Below, piece after piece: positions 15,812 to 24,049 of a stretch of DNA of 64,000 nt (position 1 is the first letter of the stretch; the number at the start of each line of letters is the position of its first letter). The notes below the pieces were generated by a model. That model saw nothing but the letters and a program-made list of their open reading frames with translations. It was not told where the DNA came from and made no database searches. The DNA lies in NCBI RefSeq assembly GCF_002085925.2, contig NZ_CP053562.1, positions 1,840,001 to 1,904,000 of the forward strand, given 5' to 3'. Made by a program: the position numbers and the translations under genes. Source of the DNA: Thioclava electrotropha (GTDB taxonomy: Bacteria; Pseudomonadota; Alphaproteobacteria; Rhodobacterales; Rhodobacteraceae).

Positions 15812-16909
15812 TCAGTCGATCCCGAAGATGACCGTGTAGGATTGCGCGCCGTTGGCCGTGTTGTAGACGTCGATCATGTGGTCGCCCGACTGAAAGAGTT
15901 GGCCACGGTATTCCTGCGCTGCGGGCATTTCGTCGAGCAGGACGGACCCGTCCGGGTTGTAGATCACGTAGGTCATCCCGGGCCCGTTGGCGGCGAGCCG
16001 GAAATACAGATTCTGCCCGTTGGCCGCGCCGAGGATATATCGCTGCGATCTCTGCGGAAGCAGCTGACCGGACAGCTCGGCGCCGCTCGACCCGGGCGCG
16101 AACTGCACACGGATGTCTGCCGACCCGCTGCCCGCCATTGCCCCGCCGCCGTCATCGGCGGTTGCGGTGTTTTCTCCGCCACCCGGTCCGGGAAGGCGCA
16201 GGAAACGGGCTGCGACCCAACCCTGAACGCCCCCGCGCGAGTCCTGAACCTTGCACCATTGCCGACCGTCCGACATCGTGCAGCCGCCGACATTGCGAAC
16301 GACCGTGCCGTTGGGCAGCTTGCCCAGCAGTCGCCCGCTTGGCCGCGGCGCATTGCGGATATTGAGCGTGTCGCCAGGCGTGCGCAGCGTCACGATGAAG
16401 AAACCCTCCTCCGGGAGCATCCCGCCACTTTGACTGCCGCCCGAGGTCGAGCCGCCGCTGCCTTTCCCGGTGATCGAGACATTGATCGTGAAGCCGACCG
16501 TCTTGCCGGTATCCCGGTCATTGCCCATCAGGTAGACGCGGATCGCCCAGTCACGGGTTTCGGGGAGGATCACGCTGGCCGAGTTGCCTTCATTCGAGCC
16601 GACGAACAGGCCATTGTAGTCCATTCCCGCGGGCAGGATGTTGAAATAGGCGATCCCGTTGCCGTTCGTGCCCGTGACCGTCAGATCGACATCCATCCGT
16701 TGGCCGGCGTTCCCGCGCAGCACATAGTCGATATAGTCCCGACCGGTCACTGCTCCGTTGATGGCCACGCCCGACTGCCCGCGCGGGAAGCTGATCGGCA
16801 CGCTTTCCTGCGCAGCCGCTTGGGGCGCGCCGAGCGCGAGGGAAAACGCACAGAGCGCAGCGGTCGAGGCGGCGCGTAACGCATCCAGGAACGGGGCCGC
16901 TTGGAACAT
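15812..16909 (-). CDS. Exported SH3-domain protein with flanking pre-peptidase-like domains
   Basis: A 365-residue exported protein. Signal peptide (about 1-34, ending PQAAAQE); a beta-sandwich domain (40-148) of the pre-peptidase C-terminal/PliI type (INGAVTGRDYIDYVLRGNAGQRM); a Gly/Ser linker; a bacterial SH3 domain (about 170-240: LNIRNAPRPSGRLLGKLPNG ... GWVAARFLRL); the linker TATADDGGGAM (248-258); and a second beta-sandwich domain (265-365) with the same layout. Such SH3 domains bind cell-wall peptides. GAGAGGAG precedes the ATG at 16909. It heads a minus-strand operon of lipoproteins, downstream of an element at 17041-17093 shared with the next operon. Confidence 0.82.
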   Translation of the reverse strand: MFQAAPFLDALRAASTAALCAFSLALGAPQAAAQESVPISFPRGQSGVAINGAVTGRDYIDYVLRGNAGQRMDVDLTVTGTNGNGIAYFNILPAGMDYNGLFVGSNEGNSASVILPETRDWAIRVYLMGNDRDTGKTVGFTINVSITGKGSGGSTSGGSQSGGMLPEEGFFIVTLRTPGDTLNIRNAPRPSGRLLGKLPNGTVVRNVGGCTMSDGRQWCKVQDSRGGVQGWVAARFLRLPGPGGGENTATADDGGGAMAGSGSADIRVQFAPGSSGAELSGQLLPQRSQRYILGAANGQNLYFRLAANGPGMTYVIYNPDGSVLLDEMPAAQEYRGQLFQSGDHMIDVYNTANGAQSYTVIFGID

Positions 16910-17040
16910 GACGTATCTCCTCTCGGTTCGGACAGGCCGCGCGGCCTGGGAATGGACCACGCGCGCTCGCACAATTCCGCTCGTTCTCGATCGGGGTGAG
17001 CGACGTCCGGGCTAAAAATTTCTTTTCAGACCATGCTTTA

Positions 17041-17093
17041 GCAAATCAGATCACGCGGGCGTGAGTTTGGGGAGGGCGAAAATATGCGTTTTG
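17041..17093 (-). promoter_or_regulatory. Shared upstream element, copy 1
   Basis: GGGAGGGCGAAAATATGCGTTTTG (17070-17093) differs at one base of 24 from 18370-18393. Next to it is a dyad TCACG-CGGG-CGTGA (17051-17064). Both copies lie 130-160 bases upstream of a minus-strand operon of exported proteins, so I read them as a common promoter/operator region. Confidence 0.6.
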
Positions 17094-17183
17094 GAAGAAT
17101 CTGTTGACCTAAGGGCAAGGCGGAGCCGTTTTCCGGGACGTGCCGACGCATATAGGCAGAGACGACGTGGTGGTTCGGGCCGC

Positions 17184-17444
17184 TTAGTGGCGATGGCGTA
17201 GCGCTCTGCAAACGATAATAAGCACGAGAAGGTTTACGCCGGGCGCGGCAACCGCCCAGAGGGCGGCCGCACTTTCCGGCACGGGAACGATCATGTTCCA
17301 CGGCAGGCCAAGCGGCATCAGAAAGACGCCAGAAAGTGGATCGCGCTCCTGTCCGAACCAGCCAAACGTGCCGGTTGCGAGCAGCAGCAGCGCCGCGATC
17401 CAGAGGAGCACGAAGAGGCCGATGAGGATCCGACAGAGCATCAT
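17184..17444 (-). CDS. Small two-helix membrane protein
   Basis: An 86-residue protein with two transmembrane helices: residues 5-25 (ILIGLFVLLWIAALLLLATG) and 60-80 (ALWAVAAPGVNLLVLIIVC), joined by a short loop with GWFGQERDPLSGVFLMP. The ATG at 17444 (or the adjacent one at 17441) follows AAGGGGTGAG. It lies 25 bases downstream of the large lipoprotein gene and is probably co-transcribed. No family recognised. Confidence 0.7.
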   Translation of the reverse strand: MMLCRILIGLFVLLWIAALLLLATGTFGWFGQERDPLSGVFLMPLGLPWNMIVPVPESAAALWAVAAPGVNLLVLIIVCRALRHRH

Positions 17445-17469
17445 CTCGTTGGTCTCACCCCTTGCGACT

Positions 17470-18234
17470 TTAGCAGTCTTCCGCAGGAAGCATCGTGATT
17501 TCCGAAAACTTCCCATCTGAGGTCGTGATCTTTGCGCAGGCGCCGGTCTCCCGGTTGAACCAGAAGGTCGTCAGGCCTTCCGATCGAATAGAGTCGAAGC
17601 CAAGGGCCTGAAGTCCGCCCTCTGCCTGACCCGCAGGCGCGCCAACGAAATCGGTCAGATCGGTCGGGCTGCCGACGGACGGCATGCCGCTTTCCTGCGG
17701 CGCACCATCCATGGCGCCGCCACCGTCATCCGCCGTCGCCGGCTCTTCCGCAGGGGCACCGTCCATCGCACCGCCACCGTCGTCGGCCGTGGCGCTGTCT
17801 TCCGTGGACGTCGGAGCGCTGACCTGTTCCACACTCGCGCCGCTGCCGTCATTCGAGACGAGACAACGCCATTCGGCATCGTCGGCGCTTTTCAGCATGA
17901 CAAGCGAGTTCGCCTCGGAGAACTCGGTGCTCAAAACCGTGCCGCCCATCGCGCCATGCGCCGCGCGCACCGCGTCGATGCAGGCGTCGATTGCCTCTTG
18001 GCTGACTTCGGACGAGGTCGCCGCTTGCGTCGCGGCGGGCTCCTGCGATGCGGTTTTCGGGGCCTCATCCATCGCGCCGCCGCCGTCATCGGCGGTCGCG
18101 GTATCTTCCTTTGCGGGCTCCGCGCTCTGCGTCGTCGAGGTGGTCGCCGAGCCGGTCTCCTCCGCCTTTTCTTCCTCTTCCTGACATGCCGAAAGCGCGA
18201 AGACGAGCACGGCGCTGAGAACGAGCTTGTTCAT
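17470..18234 (-). CDS. Multi-domain lipoprotein with TADDGGGAM linkers
   Basis: A 254-residue lipoprotein built from modules seen singly in neighbouring genes. Lipobox LSAC (Cys 17); acidic/Thr linker with TADDGGGAMD (47-56); domain A (78-137, SQEAIDACIDAVR...EWRCLVSNDG) as in 15422-15769; two more linker copies TADDGGGAMD (149 and 167); and domain B (199-254, AGQAEGGLQALGF...TMLPAEDC) as in 13998-14303. The same linker occurs in the SH3 protein. GAGAGG eight bases before the ATG at 18234 supports the start. Function unknown; the layout looks like a fusion or the source of the single-domain paralogues. Confidence 0.82.
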   Translation of the reverse strand: MNKLVLSAVLVFALSACQEEEEKAEETGSATTSTTQSAEPAKEDTATADDGGGAMDEAPKTASQEPAATQAATSSEVSQEAIDACIDAVRAAHGAMGGTVLSTEFSEANSLVMLKSADDAEWRCLVSNDGSGASVEQVSAPTSTEDSATADDGGGAMDGAPAEEPATADDGGGAMDGAPQESGMPSVGSPTDLTDFVGAPAGQAEGGLQALGFDSIRSEGLTTFWFNRETGACAKITTSDGKFSEITMLPAEDC

Positions 18235-18341
18235 TTTGAGGACCTCTCTGAATGCGTTGCGCAAGGGGTGAGCAGAGCGGCGCGCCGCGAAATGCAGGAG
18301 GGTGGCCGCTCCCGCTAAGGTCGTGCGCCGTCGTCATTCTT

Positions 18342-18393
18342 GGCATTTGATCACGAAGCGGTGATCGGTGGGAGGGCGGAAATATGCGTTTTG
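18342..18393 (-). promoter_or_regulatory. Shared upstream element, copy 2
   Basis: GGGAGGGCGGAAATATGCGTTTTG (18370-18393) with an adjacent perfect dyad GATCAC-GAAGCG-GTGATC (18348-18365). Counterpart of 17041-17093; the flanking GCATTTGATCACG also resembles GCAAATCAGATCACG there. Confidence 0.6.
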
Positions 18394-18458
18394 CCGGGCC
18401 CGATGAGTTGCGCGGCGAGGGATCGGTCATCCAAGCGCTGCGGCCGCCCCGGTCCCCG

Positions 18459-19133
18459 TCAGTAGAAGGACGCGCCGTCGATCAGATGGGCGCGCTGCCC
18501 CGCATGGGTGACATGAAAGGTTCCGGGATTGTCGGTCGCGACGAAGCCGATCTTCTCGATCGTGAATTCGTCATTGGCGGGGAAGTCGAAGAAGGAGGTG
18601 ATGTAGTTGAGCGCCCCGATAAACTGCCCGTCCTCTGTCAGGGGCTCCCAGATCGTGACGTTTCCGTTTCCGCGCGCATTCACCGTAAAGCTGAACAGAA
18701 GCGCCGCCCCGTCGAGAAAACCCGATTCCAGCAGGTGATCCCGAAGATGCGGCGCGCCGATGCGATTGGAGTAGGTCTCGAAGGACGTTCCCATGAGCTT
18801 GAAGGGATCCTGTCCGCGATCGGTGAAGGCTTTCTTGCCGGAGGCCGAAATTTCGACGAGCCGCAGGTTCTGATCGAGGAGCGACGCGGGGCGCAGGTCA
18901 CACCGCACGATCGCGAGGCTTCTGTTGAAGGCTCGCCGCTCCTCATCGCGCTCGAGAAGTGATCTCGGGCGCGCGAGCGTTGCGGGGCGCGGATTTTCCA
19001 CTTCGCGCTCCCAGCGGCTCACCGTGCCCTGATCGACCCCGAGCCTTTCGCCCAGTTCGATCTGGGTGATGCCCAAGCGGCGCCGAATGTCCCGGATCGC
19101 AGAACCTTCCAACTCAGCCTCCCCCGAAATCAA
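18459..19133 (-). CDS. XRE-family transcriptional regulator with C-terminal PAS-like domain
   Basis: A protein of up to 224 residues. The Cro/C1-type helix-turn-helix is at residues 12-48 (IRDIRRRLGITQIELGERLGVDQGTVSRWERE). The remaining 150 residues look like a single sensor domain of PAS type (LLDQNLRLVEISASGKKAF ... FTVNARGNGNVTIWEPL), with no known motif. No ATG is available: TTG at 19133 or TTG at 19112, the latter five bases after GGGGGAGG and perhaps the better start. It is divergent from the TpsB gene and sits among exported-protein operons, which it may control. Confidence 0.78.
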   Translation of the reverse strand: MISGEAELEGSAIRDIRRRLGITQIELGERLGVDQGTVSRWEREVENPRPATLARPRSLLERDEERRAFNRSLAIVRCDLRPASLLDQNLRLVEISASGKKAFTDRGQDPFKLMGTSFETYSNRIGAPHLRDHLLESGFLDGAALLFSFTVNARGNGNVTIWEPLTEDGQFIGALNYITSFFDFPANDEFTIEKIGFVATDNPGTFHVTHAGQRAHLIDGASFY

Positions 19134-19180
19134 AGCTTACCTTACGTTACCCGGGGGCGTTGTATCTGGGAAGACAGGAA

Positions 19181-19199
19181 CTTGCGTGATCGGCGCAAG
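19181..19199. promoter_or_regulatory. Dyad between the XRE regulator and TpsB
   Basis: CTTGCG (19181-19186) and CGCAAG (19194-19199) around TGATCGG, in the divergent promoter region. It shares the CGTGATC core with the element at 17041-17093 and 18342-18393, so it could be an autoregulatory operator. Untested. Confidence 0.4.
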
Positions 19200-19318
19200 A
19201 CGAGGTGCGCCATGCGGCTCAGATGTCACGCACAACCTAAGCGAGAACCGTTCAGGCTAGACAAGTGGCTGCCCTTGGGTAAACTATTTGTGATCGAGCG
19301 GTTTTTCAGGATGTTTCT

Positions 19319-20836
19319 GTGGGTATTTTTCGAGTGAAACCAATCGCGCTGAGCCTCGCTCTGGCGCTGGCCGCGGCACCCGTTTCGGCGCAAGGCACCC
19401 AATTCAACCTCACCGGCGTAACCGTTTACGATACGGCGGAAATCCTCGGATATGCCGCGCAGGTTGTCGTGCAACGCACCGGGACCGTTACGGCCGAGGA
19501 TCTCGCTCAGACGCTCGAGATCATGTATCGCGAGGACGGGTATTTCCTCGCCGAAGTGTTCGTTGCAGATGACGGGCAGACGCTCGTGGTCGACGAGGGG
19601 CAGATCGGCGACGTGTCTATCGAAGGGGTGGATGAGCCGACCTATCGCCTGATCCGCAGTTATGTGGAGCCGATTGTCGGGCGGCGTGCCGTCACCCAGA
19701 AGGAATTCGAGCGCGCGATCATGCTCGTGGAGGATATCGAAGCGATCTCGGCCACGGCAGAGATCGACTATCCGGAAGGCGCCTCCGCCGCGCGGGTCCG
19801 CGTCATCACGACGCGGGAGGATCGGGCCTCGGGATATGTGAGCCTCGATCACCCCTCGCGCGATTTCGGCGAAACCGCGATCCTGAGCGTCCATCAGGAA
19901 TTCCTGAGCGCGCTGACCCCGGGCGACCGGTTGCGGTTCGAGCTGTCCGGCTCGTCCGAATTCGATGGCGGTGGCGACAGCGTCTGGGGCGCTCTCGCCT
20001 ATCGCATGCCCCTCGGCGGGGGCGGTGGGTTCGGCGAGGTCTATCTGGGCTCGGTCACGGCACGCCGGGATGCGCGCGGCACGCTTCTGTCCACCGACAT
20101 CGAGGGCAACACGGCCATGCTCGCCTTCGGCTATCCGGTCCTGCGCGACGTGGATACCTATGGCTATGCGCTTCTCGAGGCGAAGCGGGTCGAATCCAAC
20201 GTGGATGTCTCTGGCACGAAATTCGACAGCGCGGTCGATGTCGTCGGGGCCTCCTGGATCTTCGGCAAGGCGCTTCCGGGCGGCGGGGCCTATGAATATG
20301 CGCTGAACCTCTCTGTCGGCGAGCGCACATCGGATGCTGCGGGATTCGACGACGGTGACAAGCATTTCTCGCACCTGCGCGTCGGGTTCGGGTACCAACA
20401 CCCGGTCTCATGGTTCGGTCCAGAAAGCGCCGTGCGCGCCGAGTTCTGGGGGCAATATTCGCCCGATCGCCTGCCGAGCATCGAGGAATTCTATATCGGC
20501 GGACGCGAGGATGAACGCGGCTACCGGTTCGCAGAGGCGCAAGGGGACAGCGGCGTGTCCGCGACCCTTGAAGTCGGTCGCGACCTCTTCCCGAGTGCGG
20601 GGCAGGTCCGGCGCGTTCGGCCTTTCGGCTTCCTCGACCTTGGCTATGTGAAAAACAACGATCCCTCGGTGGACGAGCTAGGAGAAGAAACCTTCGCGTC
20701 CCTCGGCCTCGGGGTCGATGCCGAATTCCCGGCGGGGGTCTTCGTGCGAAGCTATGTGGCGGCGCCCTTGACCGATGGGCCGTCCACCGGTGCGGGCGAT
20801 CCTGCCTTCTACCTTGGTCTGACGAAAAGCTGGTGA
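19319..20836 (+). CDS. Two-partner secretion TpsB transporter (ShlB/FhaC/HecB family)
   Basis: A 505-residue outer-membrane protein. Signal peptide (about 1-24, ending PVSAQG), two POTRA domains (about 27-100, FNLTGVTVYDTAEILGYA...EDGYFLAEVFVADDGQTLVVDEGQ; and 100-165, IGDVSIEGVDEPTYRLIRSYV), then a barrel of 16-strand type. The family lid-lock motif appears as DERGYRF near residue 398. The terminal Trp (LGLTKSW) fits an outer-membrane barrel. It starts with GTG at 19319, eight bases after AGGA. TpsB proteins secrete one dedicated TpsA exoprotein; here the only downstream gene, four bases away, is a Pro/Thr-rich protein without the TPS haemagglutinin domain. Confidence 0.88.
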   Translation: MGIFRVKPIALSLALALAAAPVSAQGTQFNLTGVTVYDTAEILGYAAQVVVQRTGTVTAEDLAQTLEIMYREDGYFLAEVFVADDGQTLVVDEGQIGDVSIEGVDEPTYRLIRSYVEPIVGRRAVTQKEFERAIMLVEDIEAISATAEIDYPEGASAARVRVITTREDRASGYVSLDHPSRDFGETAILSVHQEFLSALTPGDRLRFELSGSSEFDGGGDSVWGALAYRMPLGGGGGFGEVYLGSVTARRDARGTLLSTDIEGNTAMLAFGYPVLRDVDTYGYALLEAKRVESNVDVSGTKFDSAVDVVGASWIFGKALPGGGAYEYALNLSVGERTSDAAGFDDGDKHFSHLRVGFGYQHPVSWFGPESAVRAEFWGQYSPDRLPSIEEFYIGGREDERGYRFAEAQGDSGVSATLEVGRDLFPSAGQVRRVRPFGFLDLGYVKNNDPSVDELGEETFASLGLGVDAEFPAGVFVRSYVAAPLTDGPSTGAGDPAFYLGLTKSW

Positions 20837-20840
20837 TCTC

Positions 20841-22133
20841 ATGCGTAAACCGTCCCTTGCTCTGACAGTCCTCCTGTTCACGCTTCCGGCGGTGTCTGCC
20901 TTCGGCGAAGGCAATCACTTCGGGTTCTGCAATGGTGTGGGAAACAAGCACGGGGCAGCAGATTGTGGGCCGAGCGGGACCGGCACCGGCACGGGCACGC
21001 CAGCGACGATACCGACGACCACCCAGCTTCCGACGACGGGCACTCAACCAACCCTTCCCACCGTTCCCGCGATCATCAATGTCGTGCCCACGAAGCCGAC
21101 AGTGACGACGGGGTATGGCCCGGTTCCGACCGTGCAGGGACAGCCCGGCACACCGATCGTCGGCACCGGTCAGTTGCCGATCGTGATCAAGCCAGTGCCG
21201 CAACCCGTCCTGACCGGTGTCGGACCGGTGAATCCGGCTCAACCTTTGCAGCCCCCGTCCTTCACCGGCACGGGGCAGTTGCCGACTGTGATCAAGCCTG
21301 TGCCGCAAACTGTGCTGACGGGCGTCGGCCCGGTCAATCCGCCTCAGGCCTTGCAGACCCCGTCCTTCACCGGAACGGGCCAGTTGCCCTACGTTATCCA
21401 GCCTCTGCCGCCTACGATCGTCACCGGGGTCTCTCCGATGCCGACCATTCAGCCGATTGCGACGCCGTCCTTCACCGGGCAGGGGCTGCCCATTATCATC
21501 GTGGTGCCGAACCCGCCGACGACCTTTGGCGGCTATGGCCGAGTGCCCGCCTCGATCATCGTGCAGGCAAACCCGGGACAAACCTACGGCGGCTACGGCC
21601 GGGTTCCGCAGCCCACGCCGCAGGCGATCCCCCAACAGGCGCCCTATGCCGTTCCGACGCCGATGCGACAATCCACGCCGGTGCTGGCGCCGAGCAAGGT
21701 CACAACGCCGGTCGCCTCGCCGCAGATGGTGCCCGGCCAGGTGCCCACGGCCACGCCTCAGGCGGTGCCGATGATGGTGCCGCGCCCGAAGCCGCGCCCG
21801 GTTGGCGTGATGATGACCAGTTCGACGGCCGGAAAGGTCACGCATGCCCCGTCGGTGCAGCAGCCCGCCCTTGGCAAGCAGCACGTCACCCATACGGCCG
21901 GTCGCCAAGCGCCGCACGATCCGCCGCGCTTTGCGTCCGCTGACGGAGGCGGTTCGTGGAATTGCATCGCGAGCGGCCATGGCAAGCGCAAACGCTTTAT
22001 CGACGGCGAGGTCGCGGTCAGCGGGGCGCTCCGCCATGTCGGCGCGGTCGATGTGCTCGGGCGTGACTTGCCCGCCCTGCACCCCGATCATTCGGACTGC
22101 ATCGTGTCCGTCAGGCGCCGCAAAGAGCGGTGA
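20841..22133 (+). CDS. Exported Pro/Thr-rich repeat protein, candidate TpsB partner
   Basis: A 430-residue exported protein not matched to any family. Signal peptide (1-20, VSAFG); short Cys-containing N-terminus (FCNGVGNKHGAADC); Thr/Gly/Pro linker; then imperfect repeats of about 38 residues whose units share GTGQLP-VIKPVPQ and LTGVGPVNP and end TPSF-TG, three clear copies between about 110 and 215; a second repeat GGYGRVP (about 230 and 250); a Pro/Gln/Thr/Val stalk; and a compact basic C-terminal domain (about 370-430) with two cysteines (WNCIASGHGK, DCIVSVRRR). Translation is coupled to tpsB. It could be the secreted substrate or a surface stalk. No TPS domain is present. Confidence 0.8.
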   Translation: MRKPSLALTVLLFTLPAVSAFGEGNHFGFCNGVGNKHGAADCGPSGTGTGTGTPATIPTTTQLPTTGTQPTLPTVPAIINVVPTKPTVTTGYGPVPTVQGQPGTPIVGTGQLPIVIKPVPQPVLTGVGPVNPAQPLQPPSFTGTGQLPTVIKPVPQTVLTGVGPVNPPQALQTPSFTGTGQLPYVIQPLPPTIVTGVSPMPTIQPIATPSFTGQGLPIIIVVPNPPTTFGGYGRVPASIIVQANPGQTYGGYGRVPQPTPQAIPQQAPYAVPTPMRQSTPVLAPSKVTTPVASPQMVPGQVPTATPQAVPMMVPRPKPRPVGVMMTSSTAGKVTHAPSVQQPALGKQHVTHTAGRQAPHDPPRFASADGGGSWNCIASGHGKRKRFIDGEVAVSGALRHVGAVDVLGRDLPALHPDHSDCIVSVRRRKER

Positions 22134-22170
22134 GCGCACTCGGGGTTCGTGATCTCACGGTGCGCACCGC
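22127..22170 (+). terminator. Hairpin overlapping the stop codon of the repeat protein
   Basis: GCGGTGAGCGCAC (22127-22139) pairs with GTGCGCACCGC (22160-22170) except for a two-base bulge. No T-run follows. Confidence 0.4.
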
Positions 22171-22764
22171 ATTCCAGAGGCTTGCGCTGCGTTTCTCCGC
22201 CACCCTCTTTTGCTGCATGTCCGAAGCTATCGGGGAGCGAATGTAATGCCCAAATAGTGAAGGGCGGCCACCGTCTGTGCGCTCCGTCGAGTGCTTTGCG
22301 GAGCTTTCTTACAGCCCATTAATGCTTTCTTGGTTGATGTCGTGACGATCGTCTCGGTGCTTCCGGCGATTTGCTCACCACGCAGCGAATAACCGCGCCA
22401 TAGCCAGAAGAACGAGATGGCGTTGACGGCCCTTAGCGGACACTCGCTCCAAGCGCAGCGAAAGTCTGCTCTCCGCGCGAACCAGACACTTGCTCCATGC
22501 GCAGCGAACGACCGCTTCCGCCTTTTGGACCATGAGTTCGTTGACGGCCCATATCTGCCGCTTTTGTTGCTGCTGCAGGCTGCATTGGGAGTGTCCAAAG
22601 CGGACATCCAAGCCAATGCACATTAGATCGAAAAATTATAGAGACTTAGCGAAGCAAAGGTAACGGCTGCGGTGGCGATGAGGCGGCGGTCCGATCGTGA
22701 GAGGTGGCCGGACCAACCGAAACTTCTGCGCTTCGAAGTCCGAAGCTGTGATCAGAGGGTTGAT
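22171..22764. other. Gap with degenerate repeats between the TpsB region and the rhamnose locus
   Basis: No gene supported. It holds CGCAGCGAATAACCGCG (22381), AGCCAGAAGAACGAGATG (22402-22419, identical to 10651-10668), GCGCAGCGAAAGTC (22456) and GCGCAGCGAACGACCGC (22498). Small hairpins near 22688-22715 may end the rhaI transcript. Confidence 0.5.
22381..22520 (+). repeat. Cluster of degenerate GCAGCGAAYG repeats
   Basis: Three copies of the GCAGCGAA core within 140 bases plus an 18-base exact match to 10651-10668. Same family as the copies at 1032, 10697, 10777, 37576 and 63638. Confidence 0.55.
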
Positions 22765-24006
22765 CTAACCGCGTGTGGAAACCGTTGCCTGATAGCTCTC
22801 GAGTTCCGAGATGAGCGACAGCCCATCCGGCACGTCGTGACGCGCGCAGAACTCCTGCCAGACTGCGCCGACAGGAAGGTCCTTCACCTCTTCGGTGACC
22901 ATCAGGCGCGCGCTGAAATCCAGCGTTTCTTCCGCCGCTTTCAGCCGCTTTTGGGGCAGCAGCAGCGCGCGCAAGAGTGCCTTTTGCATATTGCGCGTGC
23001 CGATCACCCAGGCGGCGGTCCGCGAGATTGTGGCGTCGAAGAAATCGAGCCCGATATGGGTGCACTTGAGCAGGTCAGCGAAGACCAGTTCCTGCGCCAT
23101 CTGAAGAATGGAATCGTCGAGCAGGATCACATGGTCGCTGTCCCAGCGCACGGGGCGCGACACGTGCAGCAGCAGTTCCGGCACGGAGAGCGAGACCGAG
23201 CTGAGCTTGTCGGCCACGTTCTCGGTCGGGTGGAAATGGCCCATGTCGAGACACAGCGCGATCTCGCGACGGATCGCATAGCCGAGGTAGAATTCGTGGC
23301 TGCCCACCGTCATCGACTCGACGCCGATCCCGAAGAGCTTGGATTCCACCGCGTCGAGCAATTGCGCGCGGTCGAAGCCGGGCGCCATCATCGCGTCAAG
23401 CGACGCCTCCAGCCGCTGCCGCGCCGCCATCCGGTCGACGGGCGTGTCCTTCGATCCGTCGGGCACCCAGACATTGTTGACCGAGGCCGATCCGAGGGCC
23501 TTGCCGATCCCCGCCGCGATCTCGCGCGAGCGCTTGCCGTGCTCGATCCAGAAGTCTCGGATGCCTTGGTCCGGGTGGCTGAGCGTCAGATTGTCGTCGG
23601 CCTTGGAGTGGGCGAAGAAGGTCGGGTTGAAATCGATCCCGTGGTTCTTCTCCTTGGCCCAATCGATCCAGCTCTGGAAATGCTCCAGCTCGATCGCGTC
23701 ACGATCCGGGCTTTCATCCGTGTCGAGGTAGAAAGCGTGCAGGTTGAGCCGATGCGTGCCGGGAATTTGCCCATAGGCGAAGTCCAGATCGGCACGCAGC
23801 TCCGCGGGGGTGCGGGCGCGGCCGGGGTGGTTGCCGGTCGCCTGAATGCCGCCGCCCGAGGCACCTGTTCGGTTCTCGAACCCCACGACATCGTCGCCCT
23901 GCCAGCAATGCAGCGAGATCGGAATCTCGGCCAGCGCGTTCAGCGCAGCCTCGGTGTCGATCTCCCAGTCGGCGAATTGGGCGCGTGCGTCCTCGTATCT
24001 GCTCAT
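22765..24006 (-). CDS. rhaI: L-rhamnose isomerase
   Basis: A 413-residue isomerase converting L-rhamnose to L-rhamnulose in the cytosol. Recognised by LHCWQGDDVVGFEN (about residues 32-45), a metal-site region with GSHEFYLGYAIRREIALCLDMGHFHPTE (His/Asp/His ligands) and WDSDHVILLDD. The length agrees with the roughly 420-residue family. GGGAGG before the ATG at 24006 fixes the start; the frame is open further upstream but overlaps the aldolase gene. It is the second gene of a minus-strand rhaD-rhaI operon. Confidence 0.93.
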   Translation of the reverse strand: MSRYEDARAQFADWEIDTEAALNALAEIPISLHCWQGDDVVGFENRTGASGGGIQATGNHPGRARTPAELRADLDFAYGQIPGTHRLNLHAFYLDTDESPDRDAIELEHFQSWIDWAKEKNHGIDFNPTFFAHSKADDNLTLSHPDQGIRDFWIEHGKRSREIAAGIGKALGSASVNNVWVPDGSKDTPVDRMAARQRLEASLDAMMAPGFDRAQLLDAVESKLFGIGVESMTVGSHEFYLGYAIRREIALCLDMGHFHPTENVADKLSSVSLSVPELLLHVSRPVRWDSDHVILLDDSILQMAQELVFADLLKCTHIGLDFFDATISRTAAWVIGTRNMQKALLRALLLPQKRLKAAEETLDFSARLMVTEEVKDLPVGAVWQEFCARHDVPDGLSLISELESYQATVSTRG

Positions 24007-24049
24007 AGTCAGTCCTCCCGTCTTCTTCTCGTGGCTGGGTCCTTCACGC

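Noticed and set aside
20055..22139. Minus-strand open frame of 694 codons opposite tpsB and the repeat protein
   Set aside because: It is antisense to two genes with clear signal peptides, ribosome sites and family motifs; its Arg/His-rich product is the usual shadow of high-GC coding DNA.
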